DNA of 64,000 nt from Pelobates cultripes. Its lineage: Eukaryota > Chordata > Amphibia > Anura > Pelobatidae. The stretch is from positions 269,919,049-269,983,048 of the forward strand of contig OW240913.1 in assembly GCA_933207985.1 (NCBI GenBank). The letters run 5' to 3'. The position numbers were made by a program, and so were the translations under genes. The notes under the pieces were generated by a model, which saw nothing but the letters and a program-made list of their open reading frames with translations, made no database searches and was not told the origin of the DNA. Shown piece after piece: positions 54,249 through 64,000 of the stretch. Numbering within the stretch: the stretch's first letter is position 1; every line of letters starts with the position of its first letter.

Positions 54249-54788
54249 TTAAAGGATCACTATAGGGTCAGAAACACAAACATGTATTCCTGACCCTACA
54301 GTGCTAAACCCACCATTTAGGTGGCTTGCCCCCTTAACCCCCATATAAAAGTGTAAAACTCACCTTATTTCAAGTGCCGCACGGGTCCACCGGCGCTGGC
54401 TCCGCTCCCTTTGTGACATCATCAAAATGGCCATTTTTTAGCCAACCCAATGCTTTCCCATAGGGAAAGCATTGGACTGGCTAAAATCTGCACGGGGCGG
54501 GGCCAAACAGGACCTCCCCATAGAGATGCATTGAATCAGTGCATCTCTATGAGGAAAATTCAGCTTCTTGAATGGCAGGGCTGCTTACTGTGCAGCCCTA
54601 AGCCAGGAAGCCCCCATTAGTGGCCATCTAAGGAGTGGCCACTTGGAGGTGTTCCTAGGGTCAATGTAATCACTGCCTTTTCTCTGAAAAGGCAGTGTTT
54701 GCATGAAAATACCTGAAGGGAGCTATTATACTCACCAGAACAACTACATTAAGCTGTAGTTGTTCTGGTGACTATAGTGTCCCTTTAA
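54249..54788. mobile_element. T2-type MITE, family B, TTAA at both ends
   Basis: TTAAAGGATCACTATAGGGTC to GACTATAGTGTCCCTTTAA, TTAA at 54249-54252 and 54785-54788. It is the reverse-orientation relative of 8156-8722. The middle (54370-54500) is GC-rich. Confidence 0.85.
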
Positions 54789-55219
54789 ATATTTCACTAG
54801 GAAGGATACATTGAGATTTCTCTAGTGTTCAAATATGTCTTGGGCCAACAAACAATGTATTGTGTTTGAGGAATATAATACCATCTCAGAGTTATTAACC
54901 TTCATAGCTGTATATGCTGTGTGACATTCGGTTTGTATTTCATAGCCAGAAAAACAAAACAACTGTTACATAATACAATGTTACTGTTTCCCAAACACCA
55001 ATACACCCATTAGTCAATCTTCTGGAGTAGGTAAAGAGAGGTTTTAACATGAATATTAGGAACAAGCAGCAAATAGAGTTAAACATTTGCAGAAGAGGAA
55101 ATATGACATATGGGAGCTGATATGGAGATTGTAAGATGAACACAGGGAGTTAAAGTAAAACAGAGAAAGGAGGAGGTAAAATACAGAGGGAGAGAGTGAG
55201 AAAGTGAAACTAAAAGAAA

Positions 55220-55620
55220 TGCAGGGAAACCGAAACGAAGACATGCAAAAAAAGGGAATGTAAATGAGACAGAGAAAGAACAAGTAAGACAGACAGAGAA
55301 AGGAAAACTAAGACAAAAAAAGAAAGTAAGACAGGCAGAGAAAGGGAAACTAAGACAAAAAAAGAAAGTAAGACAGACAGAGAAAGGGAAACTAAGACAA
55401 AAAAAGAAAGTAAGACAGACAGAGAAAGGAAAACTAAGACAAAAAAAGAAAGTAAGACAGACAGTTTTCCTTTCTCTAAGACAAAAAAAGAAAGTAAGAC
55501 AGACAGAGAAAGGGAAACTAAGACAAAAAAAGAAAGTAAGAAAGACAGAGAAAGAAAAACTAAGACAAAAAAAAGAAAGTAAGACAGGCAGGGAAAGGGA
55601 AAGCAACAGACTGAAAAATG
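55220..55620. repeat. polypurine minisatellite, about 42-bp unit
   Basis: About nine units of GAAAGTAAGACAGACAGAGA plus AAGGGAAACTAAGACAAAAA, with one internal inversion-like break at 55462-55475. The plus strand is almost all purine apart from spaced C and T. Confidence 0.9.
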
Positions 55621-56090
55621 CAAAGTAAGACAGACAGAGATAGATAGAAAGTAAGACAGACAGAGAGATAGAAAGTAAGACAGGCAGAGAAATAGAAAGT
55701 TAGACAGGCAGAGAAATAGAAAGTCAGACAGAGATAGATAGAAAGTAAGACAGACAGAGAGATAGAAAGTAAGACAGGCAGAGAAATAGAAAGTAAGACA
55801 GGCAGAGAAATAGAAAGTAAGACAGGCAGAGAGATAGAAAGTAAGACAGGCAGAGAGATAGAAAGTAAGACAGGCAGAGAGATAGAAAGTAAGACAGGCA
55901 GAGAGATAGAAAGTAAGACAGGCAGAGAGATAGCAAGTAAGACAGGCAGAGAGATAGAAAGCAAGACAGGCAGAGAGATAGAAAGCAAGACAGGCAGAGA
56001 GATAGAAAGCAAGACAGGCAGAGAGATAGAAAGCAAGACAGGCAGAGAGATAGAAAGTAAGACAGGCAGAGAGATAGAAAGTAAGACCCC
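55621..56090. repeat. polypurine minisatellite, 24-bp unit
   Basis: About 19 units close to GAAAGTAAGACAGGCAGAGA plus GATA. A block of units with GCAAGAC in place of GTAAGAC (about 55960-56040) shows local homogenisation. The minus-strand frames stay open and encode an eight-residue repeat; this is not a gene. Confidence 0.9.
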
Positions 56091-56109
56091 CACAAAAAAA
56101 AGTAGAGAG

Positions 56110-57055
56110 AACATAAGACGGGCAAAATAAAAGAAACGTAGAAGCATGGAATGTATAAGACAGAAAGGCAATAGCAATTCTCATATTTACTAAAGCTAAT
56201 TCCAGTTGAAATTCAGTCAACCCAATTGAATTTGCAATAGACGGCCAAATACATTAAGTGTCTGGATTAAAATCTGTTTTTCTCATGTGAACTCAATACA
56301 AAGTATAGAATATTTACAAAACACCAATTTTAAACTAAACTGGAACCAAAAGCATCTTAAAGGATGCATATTCGCAAAGTACTATTTTTCTTTGGGTAGA
56401 GGATATTATAGCAAAAACCTTGTCTGCCATTTCACCTCCTTCACCCCTGTGGTTAGGGATCTCCAAGCCACTAGTCAGGTCCCCACAATAAAAAAAAACA
56501 AAAAAAAAAACTCTCACCCAAATAATAATGAGGGGTGCAATGCATCTAATACCTGTAAAATACAATTTCATACTTCCCTTTAGAGGTTTTCTTCCTTCTG
56601 AAGTCTTCTTTTCTTCAGCCTCAAATCCATTATAAACTGATATCATTATTAAAATAAGAAACAGAGCACTAAAAAAAAAAAAAAAATCAAAACCATTCAA
56701 AATAAAATTTCGAAAAATTTATGATAGCCCTGTAAGGGCTCTGCATTGTCTGAGATTTCAAGGTGGAGAAAGTCTTTTAAAAGGCCTTCCCATGCTTGGA
56801 AATGTTAATAGAGTTCTCTGTTTGATTGTCTTGTAAGCAAACATTGTTCAATCGGAATAGCCCAGTACTGCACCGAATAGTTTTGCCCTAATCAGTACTG
56901 GCCACTCTGACTTTAATGCATAACTCTATTAGAGAGAATGTAACAGAGAGAAAACTGTTTTATAAGACACATGCTTACACATAGTCTCTGCATTTTAAAA
57001 TGCGTACTGACCTTTGCTGTCATTAAAACTGCTAATGTTATTTATTATCTTCTAG
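56110..57055. other. intronic sequence before the last exon
   Basis: Poly-A rich spots at 56491-56510 and 56670-56690; no gene or element border. Confidence 0.4.
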
Positions 57056-57258
57056 CACACAATCCTCGGAAATCTGACTACGTAAGGAGGAAATACAAGA
57101 AAAAGATGGAGCAATTTCTAGAGCATTGTGAGCTGATTACCTATCTTGGAAATAAGATGACACAAAAATACATGGATCCTCAAAGGAGACCCATTGATTT
57201 TGATTTTAAGTTGCAGTACTTCTTAGCACTTAAAGATGTAAACCCTATTTGCATTTAA
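57056..57258 (+). CDS. AK9: AK9 last coding exon and stop codon
   Basis: The acceptor is TATCTTCTAG. Residues 1230-1296: NPRKSDYVRRKYKKKMEQF, CELITYLGNKMTQKYMDPQ, ending ALKDVNPICI and TAA. The Lys/Arg-rich helix is typical of the AK9 C-terminus. Frame agreement with all 22 upstream exons supports the whole model. Confidence 0.95.
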
Positions 57259-57348
57259 TGGATATACACTAATATACATTCAGACCAAAGTAAAGTTGTT
57301 GAAAGTGAAGAAACAGAACATTTGATGCCATTTCAAAATCTAATATTT

Positions 57349-57354
57349 AATAAA
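57349..57354 (+). terminator. AK9: AK9 poly-A signal
   Basis: AATAAA lies 91 bp after the stop codon, and a T-rich, TGT-bearing tract follows at about 57380, as expected for a cleavage region. The 3' UTR is therefore probably just over 100 bp. A longer alternative UTR cannot be ruled out. Confidence 0.7.
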
Positions 57355-57639
57355 TGATCTAAATTTGGATCCCAAAAAATGTTTTTGTGCCTTACATTCT
57401 TAGAGTATCCTATAGCTGAGATCACTAATGATGGCTAATGATGCTTCCGCAGGTAGAGTTACACAACTGGCAAATACAGACCCCAAGCAACCATTTCAAA
57501 TCACTAAAATGGTCATTATGCTTGGAGTAGCCCTTTAAATTGCATGTTGCCTAAGGTCAATTTTAGGTCAGCCATCCATCAAGGTACATATAATTAGAAT
57601 TTTCTTTTCTTTTTTACATGACAGCACATGAAAGTAGTA

Positions 57640-58369
57640 CTTGGGCTCTTGATACCCAAATAATCAACTGTAAATGCAAGAATTGGAAACCAATAAATAA
57701 TTGCCAAAGTATTTAGGAAGGACTATGCAAATGCTCAACAAAGCAGTTCCATCACTGTCTGAGAACGTAGGGCATTGGTAAGAGAGTCTACATACATGTG
57801 GACTGAAAAGTGGCATATAGTTACATAGGCTGAAAAGAGACACGTGTCCATCACGTTCAGCCTTCCTCACATTTGTTTTTTGCTGTTGATCCAAAAGAAG
57901 GCAAACCCAGTTTGAAGCACTTCCAATTTTGCAAAAAACTAGGGGGGAAAAAACCCTCTTGACCCCAGAATGGCAGTCAGATTTATCCTTGGATCAAGAA
58001 GCTATTACCCTACAGTTGAAAAATTATATAATTGAACATTCTGTTTTTGCAAGTATGCTTTAAGTTGCAGTTTAAACATCTGTACGGACTTTAATAAAAC
58101 CAGTTCCTCGGGCAGAGAATTCCACATCCCTATTGTTCTTACTGTAAAAAAAAACCTTTCCTTTGCCTTAGACGAAATCTTCTTTCTACCAGTCTAAACG
58201 CATGACCTTGTGTCCTATGTAAAGTCCGGTTTGTGAATAGATTTCCACACAATGGCCCCAGATATATTTGTATAATGTTATTATATCCCCTCTGAGGCAT
58301 TTTTCTAAACTAAAGAGGTTTAAATTTGTTAACCTTTCTTCATAGCTAAAATGTTCCGTTCCTTTTTAT
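57640..58369 (-). mobile_element. CR1/L2-type LINE fragment (C-terminal ORF2 and tail), minus strand
   Basis: Read on minus, stretches such as NRTLHRTQGHAFRL, TVRTIGMWNSLPEELVL and SVQMFKLQLKAYLQ fit the C-terminal signature (RV.. WNSLP...V..A.S...FK..L) of CR1/L2-type reverse transcriptase ORFs. The frame is broken. It starts just after AK9 and is interrupted on the right by the retroposon at 58370. Confidence 0.65.
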
Positions 58370-58962
58370 AATTCTTTATTTTATTTGTGCAAGGTGATAA
58401 CACATCAGGCTTACAATGCCACAACAGCCGGAGTAAGCAGTTATGCAGACATAGTGTTACAGTAGTTAGGCATTAGAAGATACTGCACAGTTTTATATAA
58501 TTGTCGTGTGTCTGGTGGTTTCACCAGTTCCGCTTGTCAGTAAATGTGTGGTATAAGGTTAAGTCGAACCGTTCAACTTTAAGTTACATATGATTAAGTC
58601 TAGGGATTGAGACGTTGCTAATCTGGCGTACAGTGCTAATACAGCCTGGATGAGTATTCATTCTAACATAGTGTTATATTAGCCAGACATTAAATGCTGC
58701 TGCAAGTTGTTATTTCTATTGTGCGCTTTTTAGATTAAGTAGTTATGTTAAAGCTTATGCGAAACATGCATTATAAAGTATGTGTAACATAGCTTAGTCA
58801 AATAGCTTTACGTAAGAGTATTAATCATGCTTATACAGTATATGAATATGGTTAAATTCCCATTGGAGCTGCAATCACAGTCTTTGAGACCTGTATGGCT
58901 TGTGACAAGGGATGTAATAGAAGCAAATTAAAAGTAAAAGAGAAATAGACATGGCAGGACTA

Positions 58963-60525
58963 CTGGGAGTGCAGAATTATTAGGCAAATGAGTATTTTGA
59001 CCACATCATCCTCTTTATGCATGTTGTCTTACTCCAAGCTGTATAGGCTCGAAAGCCTACTACCAATTAAGCATATTAGGTGATGTGCATCTCTGTAATG
59101 AGAAGGGGTGTGGTCTAATGACATCAACACCCTATATCAGGTGTGCATAATTATTAGGCAACTTCCTTTCCTTTGGCAAAATGGGTCAAAAGAAGGACTT
59201 GACAGGCTCAGAAAAGTCAAAAATAGTGAGATATCTTGCAGAGGGATGCAGCACTCTTAAAATTGCAAAGCTTCTGAAGCGTGATCATCGAACAATCAAG
59301 CGTTTCATTCAAAATAGTCAACAGGGTCGCAAGAAGCGTGTGGAAAAACCAAGGCGCAAAATAACTGCCCATGAACTGAGAAAAGTCAAGCGTGCAGCTG
59401 CCACGATGCCACTTGCCACCAGTTTGGCCATATTTCAGAGCTGCAACATCACTGGAGTGCCCAAAAGCACAAGGTGTGCAATACTCAGAGACATGGCCAA
59501 GGTAAGAAAGGCTGAAAGACGACCACCACTGAACAAGACACACAAGCTGAAACGTCAAGACTGGGCCAAGAAATATCTCAAGACTGATTTTTCTAAGGTT
59601 TTATGGACTGATGAAATGAGAGTGAGTCTTGATGGGCCAGATGGATGGGCCCGTGGCTGGATTGGTAAAGGGCAGAGAGCTCCAGTCCGACTCAGACGCC
59701 AGCAAGGTGGAGGTGGAGTACTGGTTTGGGCTGGTATCATCAAAGATGAGCTTGTGGGGCCTTTTCGGGTTGAGGATGGAGTCAAGCTCAACTCCCAGTC
59801 CTACTGCCAGTTCCTGGAAGACACCTTCTTCAAGCAGTGGTACAGGAAGAAGTCTGCATCCTTCAAGAAAAACATGATTTTCATGCAGGACAATGCTCCA
59901 TCACACGCGTCCAAGTACTCCACAGCGTGGCTGGCAAGAAAGGGTATAAAAGAAGAAAATCTAATGACATGGCCTCCTTGTTCACCTGATCTGAACCCCA
60001 TTGAGAACCTGTGGTCCATCATCAAATGTGAGATTTACAAGGAGGGAAAACAGTACACCTCTCTGAACAGTGTCTGGGAGGCTGTGGTTGCTGCTGCACG
60101 CAATGTTGATGGTGAACAGATCAAAACACTGACAGAATCCATGGATGGCAGGCTTTTGAGTGTCCTTGCAAAGAAAGGTGGCTATATTGGTCACTGATTT
60201 GTTTTTGTTTTGTTTTTGAATGTCAGAAATTTATATTTGTGAATGTTGAGATGTTATATTGGTTTCACTGGTAATAATAAATAATTAAAATGGGTATATA
60301 TTTGTTTTTTGATAAGTTGCCTAATAATTATGCACAGTAATAGTCACCTGCACACACAGATATCCCCCTAACATAGCTATAACTAAAAACAAACTAAAAA
60401 CTACTTCCAAAAATATTCAGCTTTGATATTAATGAGTTTTTTGGGTTCATTGAGAACATGGTTGTTGTTCAATAATAAAATTAATCCTCAAAAATACAAC
60501 TTGCCTAATAATTCTGCACTCCCTG
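58963..60525 (+). mobile_element. complete DD37E Tc1/mariner transposon
   Basis: Outer inverted repeats CTGGGAGTGCAGAATTATTA and TAATAATTCTGCACTCCCTG, TA at 58961-58962 and 60526-60527. Inner copies GTGCATAATTATTAGGCAAC (59143) and GTTGCCTAATAATTATGCAC (60316) make an IR/DR pair. Both ends and the transposase gene are complete, so the copy looks young. The DD37E spacing recalls the TRT group reported from trout and other vertebrates. Confidence 0.92.
59181..60197 (+). CDS. Tc1/mariner transposase, intact (338 aa, DD37E)
   Basis: It cuts and pastes the surrounding element at TA sites. An N-terminal helix-turn-helix region (10-45, KIAKLLKRDHRTIKRFI) and a second basic region (KPRRK, 56-60) bind the inverted repeats. 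The catalytic triad is complete: Asp144 (LWTDEM), Asp237 (FMQDNAPSH) and Glu275 (LNPIENLW), with 37 residues between the last two. A Gly-rich box (QQGGGG, 174-179) is present. There is no stop or frameshift, and the start codon MGQKKDL fits the family. Confidence 0.93.
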   Translation: MGQKKDLTGSEKSKIVRYLAEGCSTLKIAKLLKRDHRTIKRFIQNSQQGRKKRVEKPRRKITAHELRKVKRAAATMPLATSLAIFQSCNITGVPKSTRCAILRDMAKVRKAERRPPLNKTHKLKRQDWAKKYLKTDFSKVLWTDEMRVSLDGPDGWARGWIGKGQRAPVRLRRQQGGGGVLVWAGIIKDELVGPFRVEDGVKLNSQSYCQFLEDTFFKQWYRKKSASFKKNMIFMQDNAPSHASKYSTAWLARKGIKEENLMTWPPCSPDLNPIENLWSIIKCEIYKEGKQYTSLNSVWEAVVAAARNVDGEQIKTLTESMDGRLLSVLAKKGGYIGH

Positions 60526-60628
60526 TAGTGTACACCCGGTTAGCGTTTTCAACACAAGATATCACAGTGTCTCAGGCCTCGTGGCTCTCTCGTCGTGGAC
60601 AGCCTGCTCTGTTCTATCATTCCATGTT

Positions 60629-61315
60629 TCATCCAATTCCCCTCGCTGGGTGGCCTACGAGGCAGGCAGAGATTATACTGGTGGGAGCGCTGGGGCGGCT
60701 TTGTGAGAGGGTGTCCACCCAGAGCTGGGCCCGTGTGGCGTCCAGTGCCTTCATTTTGCGCACCCAATGGCTCGGAGCACCTGTATCTTTCTCATATGGG
60801 TTACAGCGATGGGTCTCCCTCTGAATAGCAGTGGGCGGGCGCTGGTGTGGCGGTGTGGGGCCCTGGTTGTTGTTGGGCTCTGGTGAGTATAAGGGTAGAG
60901 GAGCAGGTGCTTGCTTACCCTCTGTGTCCGGAGGGGGCGCGCTCACTCCACACGGCTCGGCTAGTTGATCTGCAATCCCCTGTTGAGAAACTGAAGCTGC
61001 TGCTCGTGCCTCCAATTTAGCCCAGAAGTTGGTGAATATTGCCTCCAATCTTGCCAGGGAGCGCTCTACAGAAAAACTGAGGCTATTACTGGTCGGTAGT
61101 GGAGTTGGCTTTGCTGGAGGATGAGTGTCCGCCATTTTGAGGGTTCCCGCCATGTGCAGGTAAGTGTCCCTTTCTGACCACAGGTTTTGTCTGGAGCAGT
61201 CCAGGGGGGGACCGGGATAACCCCCGCCGGTCCAATGGGGGGAGGGGAGGTATGGACTGAAGTAGTTCTTTTCAGCAATCAGGAGAGCGGCGAAATCGTC
61301 CTCCTTTCCCCCCAC
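60629..61315 (-). CDS. 228-codon ORF of the split retroposon, function unknown
   Basis: It lies in the 5' half of the element on minus. It includes KMADTHPPAKPTPLPTSN, the helix FSVERSLARLEAIFTNFW, a Pro-rich tail and a final PARGIG. The ORF at 10246-11181 in the sister element ends PNRGIG and has a matching helix. Shared reading frame between two copies supports coding, but the function is unknown. Confidence 0.4.
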   Translation of the reverse strand: MGGKEDDFAALLIAEKNYFSPYLPSPHWTGGGYPGPPLDCSRQNLWSERDTYLHMAGTLKMADTHPPAKPTPLPTSNSLSFSVERSLARLEAIFTNFWAKLEARAAASVSQQGIADQLAEPCGVSAPPPDTEGKQAPAPLPLYSPEPNNNQGPTPPHQRPPTAIQRETHRCNPYEKDTGAPSHWVRKMKALDATRAQLWVDTLSQSRPSAPTSIISACLVGHPARGIG

Positions 61316-61549
61316 CCGGTCACTTGCAGGCCGTAACTTGTCTCCGCGGGCTCACTGCGTCTCAGAGGCTCGTGAGTGGGGTCAGTGTGATCAGCAACTT
61401 GTCCCCAAGTAGGCTTATGTGTATAGAAACCCGGATTCAGGCTGGAAATGGGGGGTATTACCCCGAAAATTGTCGTTTTGTGCAGGGGCTCGCTCAGCAT
61501 GCGGCTGTTCAGCTCCGTGTTCAAGCTCCGCCCCCCCGTTCCTTTTTAT

Positions 61550-61860
61550 TATGTATAAATAATATCAAAATATAATAAAAGATCTCCCACACCGGCCCAG
61601 AGGCCCTTCGATAGAGAGACGGTGGGAGGACCTGGAGGCAGAAGGAGGGACCTGGGATGAGATCGCTCTTCCCACTAGCAGGCTGTGTGAAACGTTGACG
61701 TGTGTTGCCGTAGCAACGTTAGAAACAGAGCTCAGCTCGGGAGGACAGGAGACAGCCTGCAGCCAGAGGGGCTGCAGGCTATATAGATCACCAACGGACC
61801 ACCAAGGCTGGCAGATTTTATTAATGTAGATTTAATATAAAAAAAAAAAAAAAAACAAGA
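61550..61860. other. non-coding sequence after the retroposon
   Basis: Moderately GC-rich; contains GTTGCCGTAGCAACG (61706-61720), a small palindrome, and ends in an A-run at 61838-61855 that may be a retroposon tail. Confidence 0.35.
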
Positions 61861-61879
61861 AAACATTTGCTCCATGCAC

Positions 61880-61930
61880 CCCTCACACTCTGCAACACAC
61901 AAACACCACCCACCCACACACAGCACCTCT

Positions 61931-61962
<32 letters not shown>

Positions 61963-62115
61963 GCGCTTCTCTCACACACACAGCATCCCTCACACACAGC
62001 ATCCCTCACACACAGCGCCTCTCACACACAGCACCCCTCACACTCAGCACTTCTTACACACACAGCACCCCTCACACACAGCACACTTCGCGCAAAGCAC
62101 CTCTCACACTTACAG
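61880..62115. repeat. CA-rich microsatellite/minisatellite
   Basis: A pure CA run at about 61936-61962, then units of the form CACACACAGCATCCCT / CTCACACACAGC. It gives false open frames on both strands. Confidence 0.85.
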
Positions 62116-62344
62116 CACCGCGCAGGCTGACAGGACATTGAAAAAGCAACTGAGGAGGAGGAGGCAGGAGAGAGAGCTCTGCAGCTTCTCCTTCAGACTC
62201 CCATCATCATCAGCCAGCCCCAGGAATTTACCTCCCTGGCAGATCCTTTGTTTGCCTCGTGTCCTGGGGGGCTCAAGAACTGGCCGGCTGGCCACCTTTG
62301 AGCCCACCCGAGGTAGGCAGCGAGGGAGCATACTCACCTGAGCT

Positions 62345-62453
62345 CTTCCTGCTCAGCTCCCTCTGCGCCGCTTAATGAAGCCGGGAGCCGAAATATGACG
62401 TCAGACCGGCTCCCAGCATCACTAAGCGGCACGCGAGGGAGCTGAGCAGGAAG
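62345..62453. repeat. GC-rich stem-loop with TGACGTCA in the loop
   Basis: Arms CTTCCTGCTCAGCTCCCTC... and ...GAGGGAGCTGAGCAGGAAG, 46-48 bp each with small gaps, face each other. The loop contains TGACGTCA (62396-62403), a perfect CRE-type octamer. Confidence 0.7.
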
Positions 62454-62799
62454 CTTCCTCGCCACCTACACTGCATGTCCGCCCGCGCAACCGCCCCACT
62501 GAACTGATCATCAAGTAGTGATAGGTACAAACATTTGCAACTTAGTGGACGCGCAGGTCCAACCTGGTCATAACATAGTACTTGCAGTTACATCGGCATT
62601 TCATTGGCCATGCTATCTGCTCAGAACTAGCACCGTACATAGTACAAAACTATTCGTCTCCGCCTGTCTTCATTGTGCATAACTATAGGCCGCCCTTTAG
62701 AGCGGAATGCGCAGCGGATGACCACAGGTTAGTTAGTAATCCACTCCAGCTCTCCCAAGGAGGCTGGGTGGATTTAGAATTAAAAAAAATGTAAATTAT

Positions 62800-63055
62800 T
62801 ATTTGTGAGTGTTGGGAGAAATATGTATGTGAGTGAATGTGTGTGTGTCTAAGTGTGTATGTGACGGACAGTGAGTGCGTGTGTCTGTCAGTGATAGTGT
62901 GCGTCTGTCAGTAAGTGAGTCTGTCAGTGTGTGTCCAAGTAATAGTGTGTGTCTGTCAATCAGTGTGTGTATGTCATTGTTTGTCAGTGTATATGAGAGT
63001 GTGTGTCTGTCAATGAGTGTATGTGTCTGGCAGTGAGTGTGCATCTGTCAAAGTG
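62800..63055. repeat. GT-rich degenerate minisatellite
   Basis: Units of the form GTGTGTCTGTCAGTGAGTGT recur irregularly. No coding meaning. Confidence 0.85.
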
Positions 63056-63099
63056 CGGCCTTGACAGGAAGGGGTGGGAAAAACTTAAATTGGGGGGGG

Positions 63100-63147
63100 A
63101 GGGTGCCCGAGTACCATCCTGCCTAAGGCAGCACAAATCCTAAATAC
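63100..63147. mobile_element. hAT-type right end
   Basis: CTGCCTAAGGCAGCACAAAT followed by CCTAAATACACCATTG is the right terminus of a common hAT group. The left end was not found; the element may include the repeats from 61880 onward. Confidence 0.5.
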
Positions 63148-63149
63148 AC

Positions 63150-64000
63150 CATTGGTACCCATATCTGCTTCCTCCACTGTTTTCCATAGTTTTTTACTCT
63201 AATTTAAGACCACTCCACTATCCGAAGGAGTTGGCATGCGGCATAATAAAGAGAAATCCAGCAGGGCCAGACCTCCCCTCTCCTTGGGCTGTGTGAGTTG
63301 GTTGTACTTTAGTCTAGTTCTTTGCCCTTTCCAACCTTATTTCCCTAGTGCCATGCCAAGGGATCTAAAGTAAGACCATGGATATAGCCTGCAGCAGATA
63401 TAGCAGCCGCGGGAGCAAGTTCATTTTAGCTACCGGGATACGGCCCAGCCACGAGATGTGTGGATAAGACCATGACTCTCTTAAACGTGTTCAACATTGG
63501 GGCATAATTCTCTTTAAATAGGTCTGTGCTATTCTTGGTTAGAAATATGCCCAAGTAGCGGATTTTAGATTCCGCCCATTGGAATGCATAGCTGCTTCGG
63601 AGCGGTTCAACTCTGTCCCTAGGCACATACATGTTCAGGACAAAGGACTTTAAAGAGTATGGAGCAGTCTCCCATTTTAAAATAAACTTCTCAGAGGCTT
63701 TTAGGATGTTTGGTGCGTGATAAAGAGGAGGTCATCTGCATATGCTGTGATCTTGTAATGCGTCATCCCCTTCTCTACCCCAGATTTCGTCTTACTGCAA
63801 GAACGGTTCGAGGGCAAGGACAAAGAGCAACGGAGATAACAGGCATCCCTGGTGGGTGCCATTGTGGATAGAGAATTTCTCGGTGAGGGCACCGTTCATG
63901 ATCACATGTGCCTAAGGCTCCCTGTCGAGCGCCTCATGTGTGGTCCCAGCCCCAGGTGGAACAGCACCTGAAACAAGTAATTCCAGCTAACCCTGTCAAA
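63150..64000 (-). pseudogene. L1-type ORF2 reverse-transcriptase fragment, runs off the window
   Basis: On minus, a GTHQGCLLS-like motif near 63860 is followed by ITAYADDLLFIT (63715-63750, the YADD catalytic box), then a later domain with KIRYLGIFLTKNSTDLFKEN (63510-63570). Frames change between these blocks, so it is inactive. More of the element lies beyond 64000. It is the only clear catalytic L1 sequence here besides the small piece at 28749. Confidence 0.8.

Larger units (their letters stand above)
1708..57354 (+). other. AK9: AK9 gene, 3' two-thirds (23 coding exons, stop, poly-A signal)
   Basis: Adenylate kinase 9 is a large multi-domain nucleoside mono-/diphosphate kinase that moves phosphate between ATP and AMP-type acceptors. 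The assignment rests on two Walker A P-loops (GTNGAGKT in exon 8, GPPKSGKTT in exon 14), three LDGFP-type motifs (exons 1, 10, 16), the GDTIRSVL and LVKGLVVPDE nucleoside-binding motifs of exon 15, Glu-rich linkers, and an order of parts that matches AK9 as I know it. All 22 introns are GT-AG and phases match at every junction, giving 1,296 codons plus stop. Mammalian AK9 is about 1,900 residues, so roughly 600 N-terminal residues should lie upstream. Introns run from about 0.9 to 12.8 kb and are largely repeats. No promoter lies in the window. Confidence 0.95.
58370..61535 (-). mobile_element. 1.6-kb non-autonomous retroposon on minus strand, split by a Tc1 element
   Basis: Target duplication CCGTTCCTTTTTAT is exact (58356-58369 and 61536-61549). 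On minus it starts GGGGGGCGGAGCTTGAACAC and ends AATAAAGAATTATA. Without the 1,563-bp Tc1 insert it is about 1.6 kb, close to the copy at 10208-11876, and the two share both ends. Confidence 0.8.

Noticed and set aside
55621..56090. Regular 24-bp repeat array that could be mistaken for CRISPR
   Set aside because: There are no unique spacers between units and the host is a vertebrate.
55079..56220. Long minus-strand frames encoding LSACLTFY-type repeats, resembling membrane segments
   Set aside because: They are translations of the polypurine minisatellites; three overlapping frames are open at once and no start context or conserved part exists.
59217..60194. Minus-strand frames opposite the Tc1 transposase
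   Set aside because: They are shadows of the highly supported plus-strand transposase.
61867..62341. Plus-strand His/Thr-rich frames
   Set aside because: They are translations of the CA microsatellite.

Overview
This is a vertebrate nuclear genome window, and almost certainly an anuran amphibian. It holds one host gene with small exons and long introns. The introns are crowded with TTAA-flanked MITEs whose ends read TTAAAGGGACACTATAG, the Kolobok/T2 type known as abundant in frogs. Also present are hAT MITEs, Tc1/mariner copies, L1-type and CR1/L2-type LINE pieces and one LTR element. No prokaryotic gene, CRISPR array, rRNA or tRNA was recognised. The species cannot be named from the sequence.

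Host gene: positions 1708-57258 (+) carry the last 23 coding exons of adenylate kinase 9 (AK9). All 22 introns are GT-AG. The exons sum to 3,891 nt, keep one open frame across every junction, and encode 1,296 residues plus a stop; the first exons lie before the window. The encoded part holds the tail of one adenylate-kinase domain (exon 1), a linker with Glu-rich and Pro-rich stretches (exons 2-6), a P-loop domain (exons 8-11), an acidic linker (exon 12), another P-loop domain (exons 14-18) and a C-terminal tail. A CPV...YR..IY.F module (YHS-like, my inference) occurs before each P-loop and once more in the tail. A poly-A signal follows the stop at 57349. Residue numbers given for AK9 count from the first residue visible here.

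Mobile DNA, left to right: T2-type MITEs throughout; a 99-bp hAT MITE with perfect 8-bp target duplications (851-949); hAT derivatives at 4864-5434 and 6787-7598, the latter ending 27 bp before exon 4; a 1.67-kb retroposon (10208-11876); a decayed Tc1 (12505-13564); a dead DD37E Tc1 (15320-17788) carrying a nested fold-back retroposon; an ORF1-only L1-type element (20441-22723, minus); a 220-bp hairpin (28365-28586); a 5.5-kb LTR element without pol (31157-36644, minus) that encodes a repeat-rich protein and is split by a hAT carrying over 1 kb of TG-rich repeat; a short LINE-type insertion (38024-39006); a second ORF1-only L1-type element (42676-44800); a polypurine minisatellite (about 55220-56090); and, past AK9, a three-level nest: a CR1/L2 fragment hit by a 1.6-kb retroposon, itself hit by an intact DD37E Tc1 element (58963-60525). 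The window ends in L1 reverse-transcriptase sequence on the minus strand.

The least explained items are the LTR element with its private repeat protein, the two ORF1-only L1-type elements (comparable to mammalian HAL1), the paired 1.6-1.7-kb retroposons, and the way transposon insertions and a 53-bp exact repeat bracket AK9 exon 4. All identifications come from reading; none was confirmed by a database search.
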